Notes under the pieces: model-generated | Seen by the model: the letters and a program-made list of their open reading frames with translations, nothing else | What the model was told of the DNA's origin: nothing | The model's database searches: none | Source of the DNA: Bradyrhizobium lablabi | Lineage (GTDB): Bacteria > Pseudomonadota > Alphaproteobacteria > Rhizobiales > Xanthobacteraceae | Assembly (NCBI RefSeq): GCF_018129385.1 | Contig: NZ_JAFCLN010000010.1 | Span: forward strand, 62,001-126,000 | Length of the DNA stretch: 64,000 bases | Reading direction: 5' to 3' | Program-made: the position numbers and the translations under genes | In this document: piece after piece, positions 27,014 to 34,851 of the stretch | Position numbering within the stretch: position 1 is the first letter of the stretch | Layout: each line of letters begins with the position of its first letter

Positions 27014-27076
27014 GGAGAACACAACCAGGACGGGTCTCTCGTCCGGAGATTTTTGCGCACAATATTACCGTGGGGA

Positions 27077-27178
27077 CGTATTTTTACGGAGATTTCTGGG
27101 GAAAGCGGCCACAAACCCGGGCCGCTGCTTGGGGGGTAGGCGGGTGAATTCGGTTGTAAGCCTTCGTAATTTTACGAA
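27077..27178. promoter_or_regulatory. Pair of CGTAWTTTTACG palindromes at the cysteine-hydrolase promoter
   Basis: CGTATTTTTACG (27077-27088) and the longer perfect palindrome TTCGTAATTTTACGAA (27163-27178) share 11 of 12 core bases and lie 88 bp apart, one before and one just after the chosen GTG start. In GC-rich sequence this AT-rich symmetry stands out and may be an operator. Confidence 0.4.
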
Positions 27179-27749
27179 TGGGTCGAACGTCCCGATCATC
27201 GTTTTCGTGGACTTGCAGCAGGAGTATGTCGCTGCGCCGCGGCTGCTCGCCATTTTGGGCATTGAGCCCGCCCTTGAGAATTGCCGCAAGGTTCTCGACC
27301 ACGCGCGCCGCAACGGGCTGCCGGTCGCCTTCGTCCGCATGCTCGCCGAATCGGCCTTCTTCAACCGCGCCACGCCGTTCGTGCGCTGGATCGAGGGCTT
27401 TGAGCCGCACCGCAACGAGATGATCTTCGAGCGATCGAGCCCGTCCTGTTACTCCTGTGAGCCGTTCGCTGCGCTGGTGGGCCAGAGCCGCGGCGGCATC
27501 GTGCTGGCCGGTTTTGCAGGGGAATCGTCCTGCCTGTCGACCCTGATCGACGCCTTTCACCGCAATCACAAGGTCACCTATCTGTGCGACGCTTCTGCCA
27601 GTCATGCACTGGAGGAGGTGTCGGCGGACGAAATCCATCGTGCCGTTTCGAAAATTTCCGGATTGTATGGAGATGTGTACGAGACGGACGAGTGGATCGC
27701 CTCTACTCTGCCTCGCAAGCTTGGGATCGGAAAGAACGCCGGTGGCTAA
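27144..27749 (+). CDS. Cysteine hydrolase, isochorismatase-like
   Basis: About 201 residues from the GTG at 27144, preceded by GGGGGTAGGCGG. The isochorismatase fold is seen in PIIVFVDLQQEYV with the catalytic Asp23, and LAGFAGESSCLSTLIDAF with the nucleophile Cys130. The usual catalytic lysine seems replaced: the matching region reads IFERSSPSCYSC, giving Arg97. The family cleaves amides, carbamates or vinyl ethers (nicotinamidase, N-carbamoyl hydrolases, isochorismatase). The reaction here is unknown. A divergent LysR gene likely controls it. Confidence 0.82.
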   Translation: MNSVVSLRNFTNGSNVPIIVFVDLQQEYVAAPRLLAILGIEPALENCRKVLDHARRNGLPVAFVRMLAESAFFNRATPFVRWIEGFEPHRNEMIFERSSPSCYSCEPFAALVGQSRGGIVLAGFAGESSCLSTLIDAFHRNHKVTYLCDASASHALEEVSADEIHRAVSKISGLYGDVYETDEWIASTLPRKLGIGKNAGG

Positions 27750-28014
27750 CTCAGAAGAACGCTCGCAGTCCATTCTTGCAACGCTCGAGCAATGCCGCTT
27801 GGCGCTGACCAGGAGCGGCGATCACGAGACCGCGCATTTCGTTTCTGTCGCCATTCTCCAGCACAGGATGAACCGCTACGGGGTTTCCGACCTGGAACTG
27901 AGAGAGCTTTGCGACGCCATGATGGCCGACCAGGAGGCCGCTGAAGCGGCGCGCAATTCGGCCGCCCAGCGCTATCGCCGCCGCCGTCCGCCGCTGCTGC
28001 GGGTGGTGAAGTAA
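27742..28014 (+). CDS. Small conserved-looking hypothetical protein
   Basis: About 90 residues from the GTG at 27742, overlapping the stop of the cysteine hydrolase by eight bases, so translation is probably coupled. The sequence is helical, with ILATLEQCRLALTRSGDHET and ELRELCDAMMADQEAAEAAR, and ends in a basic RYRRRRPPLLRVVK tail. I see no known domain. Its position suggests an accessory role to the hydrolase. A start further upstream in the frame cannot be excluded. Confidence 0.6.
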   Translation: MANSEERSQSILATLEQCRLALTRSGDHETAHFVSVAILQHRMNRYGVSDLELRELCDAMMADQEAAEAARNSAAQRYRRRRPPLLRVVK

Positions 28015-28024
28015 ACTTCAAGCA

Positions 28025-28094
28025 AGCATGATCCGGACCCGCAGGGCCGCGTTAGCGCAAAGTGGGCACCGGTTTTCCGATACGGATCATGCTC
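28025..28094. repeat. GAGCATGATC-type palindromic intergenic element
   Basis: GCATGATCCGG at the left and GGATCATGCTC at the right frame a core with GTGGGCACCGGTTTTCCGAT. It is related to the element at 8328-8376. Confidence 0.65.
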
Positions 28095-28099
28095 AAATA

Positions 28100-28146
28100 G
28101 AAAGCGAGAGTGCATGACGTTTCCTCGGAACGTCATGCACTCTCGC
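28100..28146 (-). terminator. Terminator hairpin covering the sensor-kinase stop codon
   Basis: GCGAGAGTGCATGACGTT (28104-28121) pairs perfectly with AACGTCATGCACTCTCGC (28129-28146). On the minus strand CTTTCTATTT follows. The stop codon of the kinase lies inside the right arm, so the hairpin is partly coding. Confidence 0.7.
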
Positions 28147-29644
28147 TACCGAGCGCGCAGGTCACGGTGTAGACCACGCCACGGGGCAAAAAATCCACGG
28201 TGGCCTCGCCGCCGAGCTGGTCGCGTGCGCTGCGCTCGATCAGCCGCGACCCGAACCCCCGCTGCACCGGCGCCGTCACCGGCGGGCCGCCGGTCTCGCT
28301 CCAGATCAGCCGCAGCTGGCGTCCGGCGCTTTGCTCGATGATCTCCCAGTCCAGTGACACCGTGCCGCTCTCGTTGGAGAGCGCGCCGTATTTGGCGGCA
28401 TTGGTTGCGATCTCGTGCAGGATCATAGACAGCACCACCGCAAGGCGCGGCGACAACGGCACGGCCGGGCCGAACATCCGTACCCGCTCCGGATTGTTGA
28501 GCAGATAAGGCCGTAACACCCGGCCGATCACCTCGGCCAGATCCGAGCCCTGCCACTTCTCCGTGCTCAGGAGATTATGGGCTTCCGCAAGCGCGCCGAG
28601 CCGGCCTTCGAATTTTTCGCGCTCGACGCGGCTCGCGCTGCGAAATGTCTGCGTGGCGATCGATTGCAGGATCGCGAGCGTGTTCTTGACCCGGTGGTTG
28701 AGCTCCTCGATCAGGAGGTCATGCAGCATCTCACCGCGCGCGATCGTGGTTGCCATCCGCACCGCAAAGGCAAGCCCCACCAGCAGCAGAATGCCGCCGA
28801 TCACGCTGGTGATCGCCAGATTGCGCCACAACGGGGCGACCAGCGAGCTTTCCGGAATCCCGGCCGCCACCGCCCAGCCGGTAAGGGAGGAGCGCGCGAC
28901 GCTCGTGATCAGCGGCGCGCCTTCGAGCGATACGGTCGGGAACGTCGCTTCCGGCCTTCGGAACATCTCGGCATGCAGCGTGGGCGAGGCCTTCTTGCCG
29001 ATCGTCTCCTGCGGATTGGGGACGCGCGCAAAATTGATGCCGTCGCCGTCGAAGATCGAGATGGTCCAGTCCGGGCCGAGGCGCTGCTTCTCGATGATGC
29101 TCTGGAAAATCTCGATCGGCGGGCTGAAGGAAATGACATAGATGACGTTGCCGTCGTCGAACACGGGCACTTCGACGGTGACGATCAGCCGCTTCTTCAC
29201 CACACCCAGAAACAGATTCGAATATTGCGGATGTCGGGTCGTAAAGACCTTCTCCACGATCTCGCGGTTGTTGCGCAGCGGCAGGCTCGCGGTATCCCTC
29301 GTCACCGAGGAGAACACCTGCCGGCCGTCACGCTCCGCCACCAGTACGACACCGCCCTCGCCATACTGATCCAGAAAACCTTTTGCGATCCGGCGAAACC
29401 CGTCGAAATCCTTGTCGCGCAACGCATCGGTCAGCGACAGCACCTGGAGCGCGCCGGTCATGCGCTGCACCTCGGCGTCGAGTACGAGGCGAATGCTGCG
29501 CACGGTCTCAAGCACGCGCTGGGTCGCCTCCCTGCGGTCCTGCCGGTAATTGTAGAACACGATGCCGGCCGCGAACATGATCAGCGGCAGCATGGTTCCC
29601 GCCACCAGAAGGGCGAGACGCAGGGGCAAAGAGAGCTTTGGCAC
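28133..29644 (-). CDS. Membrane sensor histidine kinase, HWE / HisKA_2 type
   Basis: The protein has 503 residues: first membrane helix (about 8-30), a periplasmic Cache-like sensor (about 31-275), second helix (276-296), then the kinase core with phospho-accepting His317 in EELNHRVKNTLAILQSIA and the ATP-binding N-box HEIATNAAKYGAL. The NHRVKN box and the missing F-box class it with HWE/HisKA_2 kinases, which in alphaproteobacteria often feed the PhyR general stress response. No response regulator is adjacent, so the partner is elsewhere. Confidence 0.9.
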   Translation of the reverse strand: MPKLSLPLRLALLVAGTMLPLIMFAAGIVFYNYRQDRREATQRVLETVRSIRLVLDAEVQRMTGALQVLSLTDALRDKDFDGFRRIAKGFLDQYGEGGVVLVAERDGRQVFSSVTRDTASLPLRNNREIVEKVFTTRHPQYSNLFLGVVKKRLIVTVEVPVFDDGNVIYVISFSPPIEIFQSIIEKQRLGPDWTISIFDGDGINFARVPNPQETIGKKASPTLHAEMFRRPEATFPTVSLEGAPLITSVARSSLTGWAVAAGIPESSLVAPLWRNLAITSVIGGILLLVGLAFAVRMATTIARGEMLHDLLIEELNHRVKNTLAILQSIATQTFRSASRVEREKFEGRLGALAEAHNLLSTEKWQGSDLAEVIGRVLRPYLLNNPERVRMFGPAVPLSPRLAVVLSMILHEIATNAAKYGALSNESGTVSLDWEIIEQSAGRQLRLIWSETGGPPVTAPVQRGFGSRLIERSARDQLGGEATVDFLPRGVVYTVTCALGSESA

Positions 29645-29718
29645 GCAGGTCCCGGCTAGGAGAAGCTGGGGCCAGCATAGGAGAAGCCCAAAAACTTCGC
29701 CAAGAAATTAGCGGGAAC

Positions 29719-29778
29719 CAGAGCGTTTTCAAGCGAAGTGGATCCCGGTTCGCGTGAAGAAAACGCGTCAGAACAAAA
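29719..29778. repeat. Rhizobial intergenic element, AGAGCGTTTTC type
   Basis: AGAGCGTTTTCAAGCGAAGTGG and GAAGAAAACGC are mirror arms around CCCGGTTCGCG. The wording recalls intergenic elements frequent in Bradyrhizobium. It sits between the kinase promoter and the terminator below, in a 243-bp space with no gene. Confidence 0.5.
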
Positions 29779-29818
29779 AGATAGAGCCCCGTTCCGATTC
29801 AATCGGAAGGGGGCTCTA
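29775..29818 (-). terminator. Intrinsic terminator of the serine-hydrolase gene
   Basis: TAGAGCCCC-g-TTCCGATT (29782-29799) pairs with AATCGGAA-g-GGGGCTCTA (29801-29818), one mismatch in the middle. On the minus strand TCTTTTTGTTC follows, 70 bp after the stop. Confidence 0.7.
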
Positions 29819-29887
29819 ATTGGGAAATTGGTCGTGATCTGCCTCCGCGGCGCGCTTGTTTTGCGCCACGGAATCCGCCGCACCGGC

Positions 29888-31162
29888 TCAGAGATTGCTG
29901 TCCGCGATCGCCGAATACACCATGGTGCGCAACTCCCGCCGGACCGGATAGGCGCTCGACGGCAGCACCTGCGTCATGAAGATCGCGATCAGCTCTTCCG
30001 CCGGATCGATCCAGAACGATGTCGTCGCCGCGCCGCCCCAGGAATATTCGCCGGCGCTACCGGGGATCAGCGTCTGCGCCGGGTTCATGGTGACGGAGAA
30101 GCCCAGCCCAAAGCCGATGCCGTTATAGGTCGCTTCCGAAAACAGCGAACGCGACATCGCCGGCAGGTCACGGCCACCAGGCAGATGGTTCTGCGCCATC
30201 AGCGCCAGCGTCTTCGGTCCGATCAGCCTGACGCCGCCGAGTTCGCCGCGGTTGAGCAGCGCGCGGCAGAAGGTGAGGTAGTCGGCCGAGGTCGAGCACA
30301 ATCCGCCGCCGCCGGAAACGAAATCGGGCGGGCTCAGGAACGAACTCGTCTTGGGATCGTCCTGTAGCGTCAGCGAACCCTTGCGCTGCGCGGCATGGAA
30401 CGTCATGCCGCCCTGCGGGTCGGCCGAATAGCAGGCCGCGAAGCGATGCGCCTTGTCGGCCGGCACGTGGAAATCGGTGTCGTTCATGCCGAGCGGCTTG
30501 AAGATGCGCTCCTTCAGGAACTGCTCGAACGGCATGCCCGAGATCTTGCCGATGAGATAGCCGATTACGTCGGTGGCGACCGAATAGTTCCAGGCTTCGC
30601 CCGGCGAAAACTCCAGTGGGATTTTGGCAAGGTCGGCGATCATCGAATCCAGCGTGCCGGCCTTTTCGACCTCGCCGATCTTCGCCTCGCGATAGCCGGC
30701 ATCGACATTGGAGCGCTGCTGAAAGCCGTAGGTGAGGCCCGAAGTGTGGCGCATCAGGTCGACGATCTGCATCGGCCGCGCCGGCGGGCGGGTCAGGTAG
30801 TTCGGATAGGTGCCGGCGACGAACACGCCGACATCTTTCCATTCCGGGATATATTTGTGCACGGGCTCGTCGAGCGCGACGCGGCCTTCCTCCACCAGCA
30901 TCATGAAGGCGACCGACGTGATCGGCTTGGTCATGGAATAGATGCGGTAGATGGTGTCATCAGCCACCTTCACCTTGCGCTCGAGGTCGGCATAACCTTG
31001 CGAGGCCGCGTGCACGATCTTGCCGCGACGGTAGACCGTGAGCTGTGTGCCCGGAAAGCGGCCGGCATCGATGTAGCGCTGCTTCAGATGGTCTTCGATG
31101 CGGGCCAACGCGGCCGTGGACATGCCGGCGGATTCGGGCGAGGCGGAGGTTGGAGCGAGCAT
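29888..31162 (-). CDS. Serine hydrolase of the class C beta-lactamase family (esterase-like)
   Basis: About 424 residues from the ATG at 31162, which has GGAGA eight bases upstream; the frame continues to 31279 without such a site. The fold shows the SxxK nucleophile Ser76-Met-Thr-Lys79 (YRIYSMTKPITSVAFMMLVE) and the YxN-type motif NYSVATDVIGYL, with HTSG in between. There is no signal peptide, which argues against a real periplasmic beta-lactamase and for an EstB-like esterase or peptidase. The substrate is unknown. Confidence 0.87.
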   Translation of the reverse strand: MLAPTSASPESAGMSTAALARIEDHLKQRYIDAGRFPGTQLTVYRRGKIVHAASQGYADLERKVKVADDTIYRIYSMTKPITSVAFMMLVEEGRVALDEPVHKYIPEWKDVGVFVAGTYPNYLTRPPARPMQIVDLMRHTSGLTYGFQQRSNVDAGYREAKIGEVEKAGTLDSMIADLAKIPLEFSPGEAWNYSVATDVIGYLIGKISGMPFEQFLKERIFKPLGMNDTDFHVPADKAHRFAACYSADPQGGMTFHAAQRKGSLTLQDDPKTSSFLSPPDFVSGGGGLCSTSADYLTFCRALLNRGELGGVRLIGPKTLALMAQNHLPGGRDLPAMSRSLFSEATYNGIGFGLGFSVTMNPAQTLIPGSAGEYSWGGAATTSFWIDPAEELIAIFMTQVLPSSAYPVRRELRTMVYSAIADSNL

Positions 31163-31308
31163 CGGCAAGGTCTCCGAAAACGGGGCGGGAAGGCGGGTTT
31201 GATACCCGAAAAGTGTGGCCCGTTCCAACCGCTTGTGCCTACGCAAGATCGTTACCCGGGTGTAGGCTCGCCCTCCCACCGCCGTGTCATCCAGCAGGAC
31301 AGCCAGAA

Positions 31309-32223
31309 ATGACCCAATTCAGTGAAACCGAACTGACCGCCGCCGTCATCCGCAGCTTTGACGACACGCCGGACCCGCGGGCAAAGTTCCTGCTGCAAGA
31401 GCTCGTGAAGTCGCTGCACGATTATGTCCGCAAGACCAACCTCACCTTCGAGGAATGGGATTATGCGATCGATTTCCTGACCCGGACGGGGCAGAAATGC
31501 ACCGACATCCGCCAGGAGTTCATCCTGCTCTCCGACGTGATGGGCGTTTCCATGCTGGTCGATGCGGTCAACCATCGCGACCGCGAGGGCGCCACCGAGA
31601 CCACGGTGCTCGGCCCCTTCTATGTCGGCGAGCACAAGGTGACCGCCCACGGCACCGACATCTCGGCCGAGCTGGAGGGCGAGCGCATGTTCGTGCAGAG
31701 CCGCGTCACCGACAGAGGCGGTAAGCCGCTGGCCAATGTGCCGGTCGACGTCTGGCACGCCGACGATGACGGCTTTTACGATTCACAGAAGCCGACCTTC
31801 GCGACGCAGGGTCCATCGTCGCGCGCGCGATTCATCACGGACAAGGACGGCCGCTTCTTCTTCCGCACCATCGTGCCCTGTAGCTATCCGATCCCGACCG
31901 ACGGCCCGGTCGGCGAGATGATCCATGCCACCAAACGCCCGGCGCTGCGGCCGGCGCATGTTCATTTCCTCGTCGCCGCGCCCGGTTATCAGCCGCTGGT
32001 CACGCATGTCTTCATCGGCGGCGATCCCAACATCGACAAGGACGTGGTGTTCGGCGTGAAGGACGAACTGATCGCCAATATCGAAAAGCGCACTGATCCG
32101 ACCATGCCCGATGGCAAGCCGTCGTCCGGACCCTGGCACCTGATGACCTACGAATTCAGGATGAAGCCGGGCGAGGGCGTCGCGCCAAAACCGCTGGGGG
32201 TGAAGGCCTCGGAAGCAGCCTGA
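31309..32223 (+). CDS. Intradiol ring-cleavage dioxygenase (catechol / hydroxyquinol 1,2-dioxygenase type)
   Basis: About 304 residues from the ATG at 31309. An N-terminal helical dimerisation domain (residues 1-95) precedes the beta-sandwich with all four Fe(III) ligands visible: Tyr157 (DDGFYDSQ), Tyr193 (PCSYPIPTDG), His217 and His219 (RPAHVHFLVA). It opens a catechol or hydroxyquinol ring between the hydroxyls to give a muconate or maleylacetate. The neighbouring monooxygenase 6 kb away would fit such a pathway, but no muconate or maleylacetate enzymes are adjacent. A long hairpin follows 20 bp after the stop. Confidence 0.92.
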   Translation: MTQFSETELTAAVIRSFDDTPDPRAKFLLQELVKSLHDYVRKTNLTFEEWDYAIDFLTRTGQKCTDIRQEFILLSDVMGVSMLVDAVNHRDREGATETTVLGPFYVGEHKVTAHGTDISAELEGERMFVQSRVTDRGGKPLANVPVDVWHADDDGFYDSQKPTFATQGPSSRARFITDKDGRFFFRTIVPCSYPIPTDGPVGEMIHATKRPALRPAHVHFLVAAPGYQPLVTHVFIGGDPNIDKDVVFGVKDELIANIEKRTDPTMPDGKPSSGPWHLMTYEFRMKPGEGVAPKPLGVKASEAA

Positions 32224-32242
32224 GAATAAAATTGCGCCACCT

Positions 32243-32275
32243 GCCCAGTCCTTGTGCAGCGCACAAGGATTGGGC
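32243..32275. terminator. Long hairpin after the dioxygenase gene
   Basis: A 15-bp stem (one G-T pair) with a three-base loop, GCCCAGTCCTTGTGC / GCACAAGGATTGGGC. No T-tract follows, so it may end the transcript by another route or protect its 3' end. Confidence 0.55.
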
Positions 32276-32316
32276 GAATGGCCCATAAGAATTGAGCGAA
32301 TCGCAAATTTTAGATG

Positions 32317-32347
32317 CGGTCAAAAGTTGACCGGCACTGACCGGTCG
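32317..32347. promoter_or_regulatory. Nested TGACCGG inverted and direct repeats upstream of nrtA
   Basis: CGGTCAA-aag-TTGACCG (32317-32333) is a perfect 7-3-7 inverted repeat, and TGACCGG repeats again 10 bp on (32338-32344), one helix turn later. It lies 50-80 bp upstream of the sigma-54-like promoter, where an activator of that promoter would bind. It does not match the usual NtrC site. Confidence 0.45.
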
Positions 32348-32395
32348 ATCTTGTAAGCGACTGTAATTCATAGCCTTATTGCGCTGCGGCAAGGT

Positions 32396-32410
32396 TGGCA
32401 CACCGCTTGA
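32396..32410 (+). promoter_or_regulatory. Sigma-54-like promoter of the nitrate operon
   Basis: TGGCAC-ACCGC-TTGA matches the -24/-12 RpoN consensus TGGCAC-N5-TTGC in all but the last base (GA for GC), with correct 10-base spacing between GG and the -12 pair. Nitrate-assimilation genes in rhizobia are generally NtrC/RpoN dependent, which supports it. Transcription would begin near 32422. Confidence 0.55.
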
Positions 32411-32566
32411 ATAGTGGGTGCTGACGCCATTGAAGCCGTCCCTCGAGACCATTCATCCGAATGTGCCGCCGCCATTCCGGGGTTTCCTCGGAACGCGACT
32501 TCATGCGCTCCAAGCTGCGTCACCGGACGGACGGTCCCGATTTCAACCCAGAGGACCACCGCAGAC

Positions 32567-33883
32567 ATGACGAAGACCAGCAACACGACCCCCCGCCGCG
32601 GAATCAGCCGCCGCCAGCTTCTGAAGGCGACCAGCGGCACCGCCGCCTTGCTGGCCGCGGCAAAACTGAACTTCCCCGCGGGCGCGTTCGCGCAAGGCGC
32701 CGGCCCCGAGGTGAAGGGCGCCAAGCTCGGCTTCATTGCGCTCAGCGACGCTGGCCCGCTGTTCGTCGCGAAGGATAAAGGCTTTTTCGCCAAGCACGGC
32801 GTGCCCGACGTCGATGTGCAGAAGCAGGCGTCGTGGGGCACCACGCGCGACAACCTCGTGCTCGGCTCCGAAGGCAACGGCATCGACGGTGCGCATATCC
32901 TCACCCCAATGCCGTACCTGATCTCGGCCGGCAAGGTGACGCAGAACAATCAGCCGACGCCGATGTACATCCTGGCGCGTCTCAATCTCGACGCCCAGTG
33001 CATTTCGGTCGCCAACGAATACGCCGATCTCAAGGTCGGGATCGACGCAAGGCCGTTCAAGGAAGCGCTCGACAAGAAGAAGGCTTCCGGCAAGCCGATC
33101 AAGGCGGCGATGACCTTCCCGGGCGGCACCCACGATCTCTGGATCCGTTACTGGCTCGCCGCCGGTGGCATCGATCCCGACAAGGACATCGAGACCATCA
33201 CCGTGCCGCCGCCGCAGATGGTCGCCAACATGAAGGTCGGCACCATGGACTGCTTCTGCGTCGGCGAGCCGTGGCCCGGCCAGCTCGTGCACCAGAAGAT
33301 CGGCTACACCGCGATCAACACCGGCGAGCTCTGGAACAAGCACCCGGAAAAATCCTTCGCGATGCGCTCGGCCTGGGTCGACAAGAATCCGAAGGCTGCG
33401 CAGGCGATCACCATGGCGGTCATGGAAGCCCAGCAGTGGGCCGACAAGATGGAAAACAAGGAAGAGCTCGCCACCATCATGGGCAAGCGGCAGTGGATCA
33501 ACTGCCCGGTGGAGGACATTCTCGATCGCGCCAGGGGCAAGTTCGACTACGGCACCGGCAAGGTCGTCGAGAACTCGCCGCACATCATGAAGTACTGGAA
33601 GGATTTTGCCTCCTATCCGTTCCAGAGCCACGATCTCTGGTTCATGACCGAGGACATCCGCTGGGGCAAGTTCGAGCCCGGCTACGATTCCAAAGCGCTG
33701 ATCGCCAAGGTCAACCGCGAGGACATCTGGCGCGATGCGGCCAAGGCGCTCGGCGTTGCCGCTGCCGACATCCCGGCCTCGAAGTCGCGCGGCAAGGAGA
33801 CCTTCTTCGACGGCAAGGTGTTCGATCCCGAGGATCCTGCCGCCTACCTGAAATCCCTGTCCATCAAGCGCGTCGAGGTTTGA
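32567..33883 (+). CDS. nrtA: Nitrate ABC importer substrate-binding protein
   Basis: About 438 residues from the ATG at 32567 (AGAGGA upstream). A twin-arginine signal (SRRQLLKATSGTAALLAAAK, residues 15-34) sends it to the periplasm. The mature protein is of the NrtA/CmpA family, with AKLGFIALSDAGPLFVAKDK, NIMPYL-like LTPMPYLISAGKV and GEPWPGQLVHQKIGYT. It binds nitrate or nitrite for the following permease and ATPase. The operon context with a nitrate reductase makes nitrate more likely than bicarbonate or cyanate. Confidence 0.92.
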   Translation: MTKTSNTTPRRGISRRQLLKATSGTAALLAAAKLNFPAGAFAQGAGPEVKGAKLGFIALSDAGPLFVAKDKGFFAKHGVPDVDVQKQASWGTTRDNLVLGSEGNGIDGAHILTPMPYLISAGKVTQNNQPTPMYILARLNLDAQCISVANEYADLKVGIDARPFKEALDKKKASGKPIKAAMTFPGGTHDLWIRYWLAAGGIDPDKDIETITVPPPQMVANMKVGTMDCFCVGEPWPGQLVHQKIGYTAINTGELWNKHPEKSFAMRSAWVDKNPKAAQAITMAVMEAQQWADKMENKEELATIMGKRQWINCPVEDILDRARGKFDYGTGKVVENSPHIMKYWKDFASYPFQSHDLWFMTEDIRWGKFEPGYDSKALIAKVNREDIWRDAAKALGVAAADIPASKSRGKETFFDGKVFDPEDPAAYLKSLSIKRVEV

Positions 33884-33887
33884 TCCC

Positions 33888-33915
33888 GGCGGGCCGCGTG
33901 CTTGCGCGGCCCGCC
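33888..33915 (+). promoter_or_regulatory. Hairpin between nrtA and nrtB
   Basis: GGCGGGCCGCG-tgcttg-CGCGGCCCGCC is a perfect 11-bp stem directly after the nrtA stop, without a T-tract. Such hairpins often stabilise the binding-protein part of an ABC operon transcript, giving more binding protein than permease. Confidence 0.6.
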
Positions 33916-33941
33916 CATTCAATCACGGAGATAGATTCCAG

Positions 33942-34844
33942 ATGTCGATGCCTGCCATGAAATCCGAAGCCTCTACTGCCGTGCTTCCGGCCGCGGCGGC
34001 TCCCGCTGCCGTCGTGACCATGACGCCCAAGCGGACACCGGCCACGGAAAAATATCTCAAGCTCGCAAAGGACGCCGCGGTTCGCGTCGTCCCTCCGCTG
34101 GTGGTGCTGGCGCTGCTGCTGCTGTTCTGGGAGCTGGCCTGCCAGCGCGCCGGCTCGGCGCTGCCGCCGCCCTCGCGCGTCTTCAAGGATACGAAGGAGC
34201 TGATCTTCGATCCGTTCTTCGACCGCGGTGGCATCGACAAGGGCCTGTTCTGGCATCTGTCGGCCTCGCTCCAGCGCGTCGCGTTCGGTTACTCGATCGC
34301 CGCCGTCGTCGGCATCGCGCTTGGCACGCTGGTCGGACAATCCGTCTGGGCCATGCGCGGGCTCGATCCACTGTTCCAGGTGCTGCGCACCATTCCGCCG
34401 CTCGCCTGGCTGCCGCTCTCGCTCGCCGCCTTCCGCGACGGCCAGCCCTCGGCGATCTTCGTGATCTTCATCACCTCGGTATGGCCGATCATCATCAACA
34501 CCGCGGTCGGCATCCGCAACATCCCGCAGGACTATCGCAATGTCGCCGCGGTGGTGCAGCTCAATCCGCTGGAGTTTTTCTGGAAGATCATGATCCCGGC
34601 CGCCGCGCCCTACATCTTCACGGGCCTGCGCATCGGCATCGGCCTGTCGTGGCTGGCGATCGTCGCGGCCGAAATGCTGATCGGCGGCGTCGGCATCGGC
34701 TTCTTCATCTGGGATGCGTGGAATTCCTCGCACATCAGCGAGATCATCCTGGCGCTGTTCTATGTCGGCATCATCGGCTTCCTGCTCGACCGCCTGATTG
34801 CGGTGCTCGGCAAGATCGTCACCCGCGGCACCTCGGCAAGCTGA
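33942..34844 (+). CDS. nrtB: Nitrate ABC importer permease
   Basis: The protein has 300 residues: a 45-residue Ala/Pro-rich cytoplasmic start, then six predicted helices. The conserved ATPase-contact loop is IPQDYRNVAAVVQLNPLEFF, as in NrtB/SsuC/TauC permeases. The region RTIPPLAWLPLSLAAFRDG is also diagnostic. The gene ends 8 bp before the ATPase start. Confidence 0.92.
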   Translation: MSMPAMKSEASTAVLPAAAAPAAVVTMTPKRTPATEKYLKLAKDAAVRVVPPLVVLALLLLFWELACQRAGSALPPPSRVFKDTKELIFDPFFDRGGIDKGLFWHLSASLQRVAFGYSIAAVVGIALGTLVGQSVWAMRGLDPLFQVLRTIPPLAWLPLSLAAFRDGQPSAIFVIFITSVWPIIINTAVGIRNIPQDYRNVAAVVQLNPLEFFWKIMIPAAAPYIFTGLRIGIGLSWLAIVAAEMLIGGVGIGFFIWDAWNSSHISEIILALFYVGIIGFLLDRLIAVLGKIVTRGTSAS

Positions 34845-34851
34845 AGGAAAA

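Larger units (their letters stand above)
32224..32566. other. Intergenic region upstream of the nitrate operon
   Basis: This 343-bp gene-free stretch holds the hairpin at 32243, the inverted repeat at 32317, the sigma-54-like promoter at 32396, and a roughly 145-nt leader before nrtA. The leader contains a hairpin TTCCGGGG-ttt-CCTCGGAA (8 pairs, one G-T; about 32476-32494). No protein or RNA gene is seen in it. Confidence 0.6.

Noticed and set aside
29888..31162. A true AmpC beta-lactamase
   Set aside because: The SxxK and YxN-type motifs are shared with esterases and peptidases, and there is no signal peptide, so a resistance role is not supported.
32250..32268. TTGTGC-AGC-GCACAA as an NtrC site
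   Set aside because: The half sites point the wrong way (GTGC...GCAC instead of GCAC...GTGC) and it is a strong hairpin right after a stop codon.
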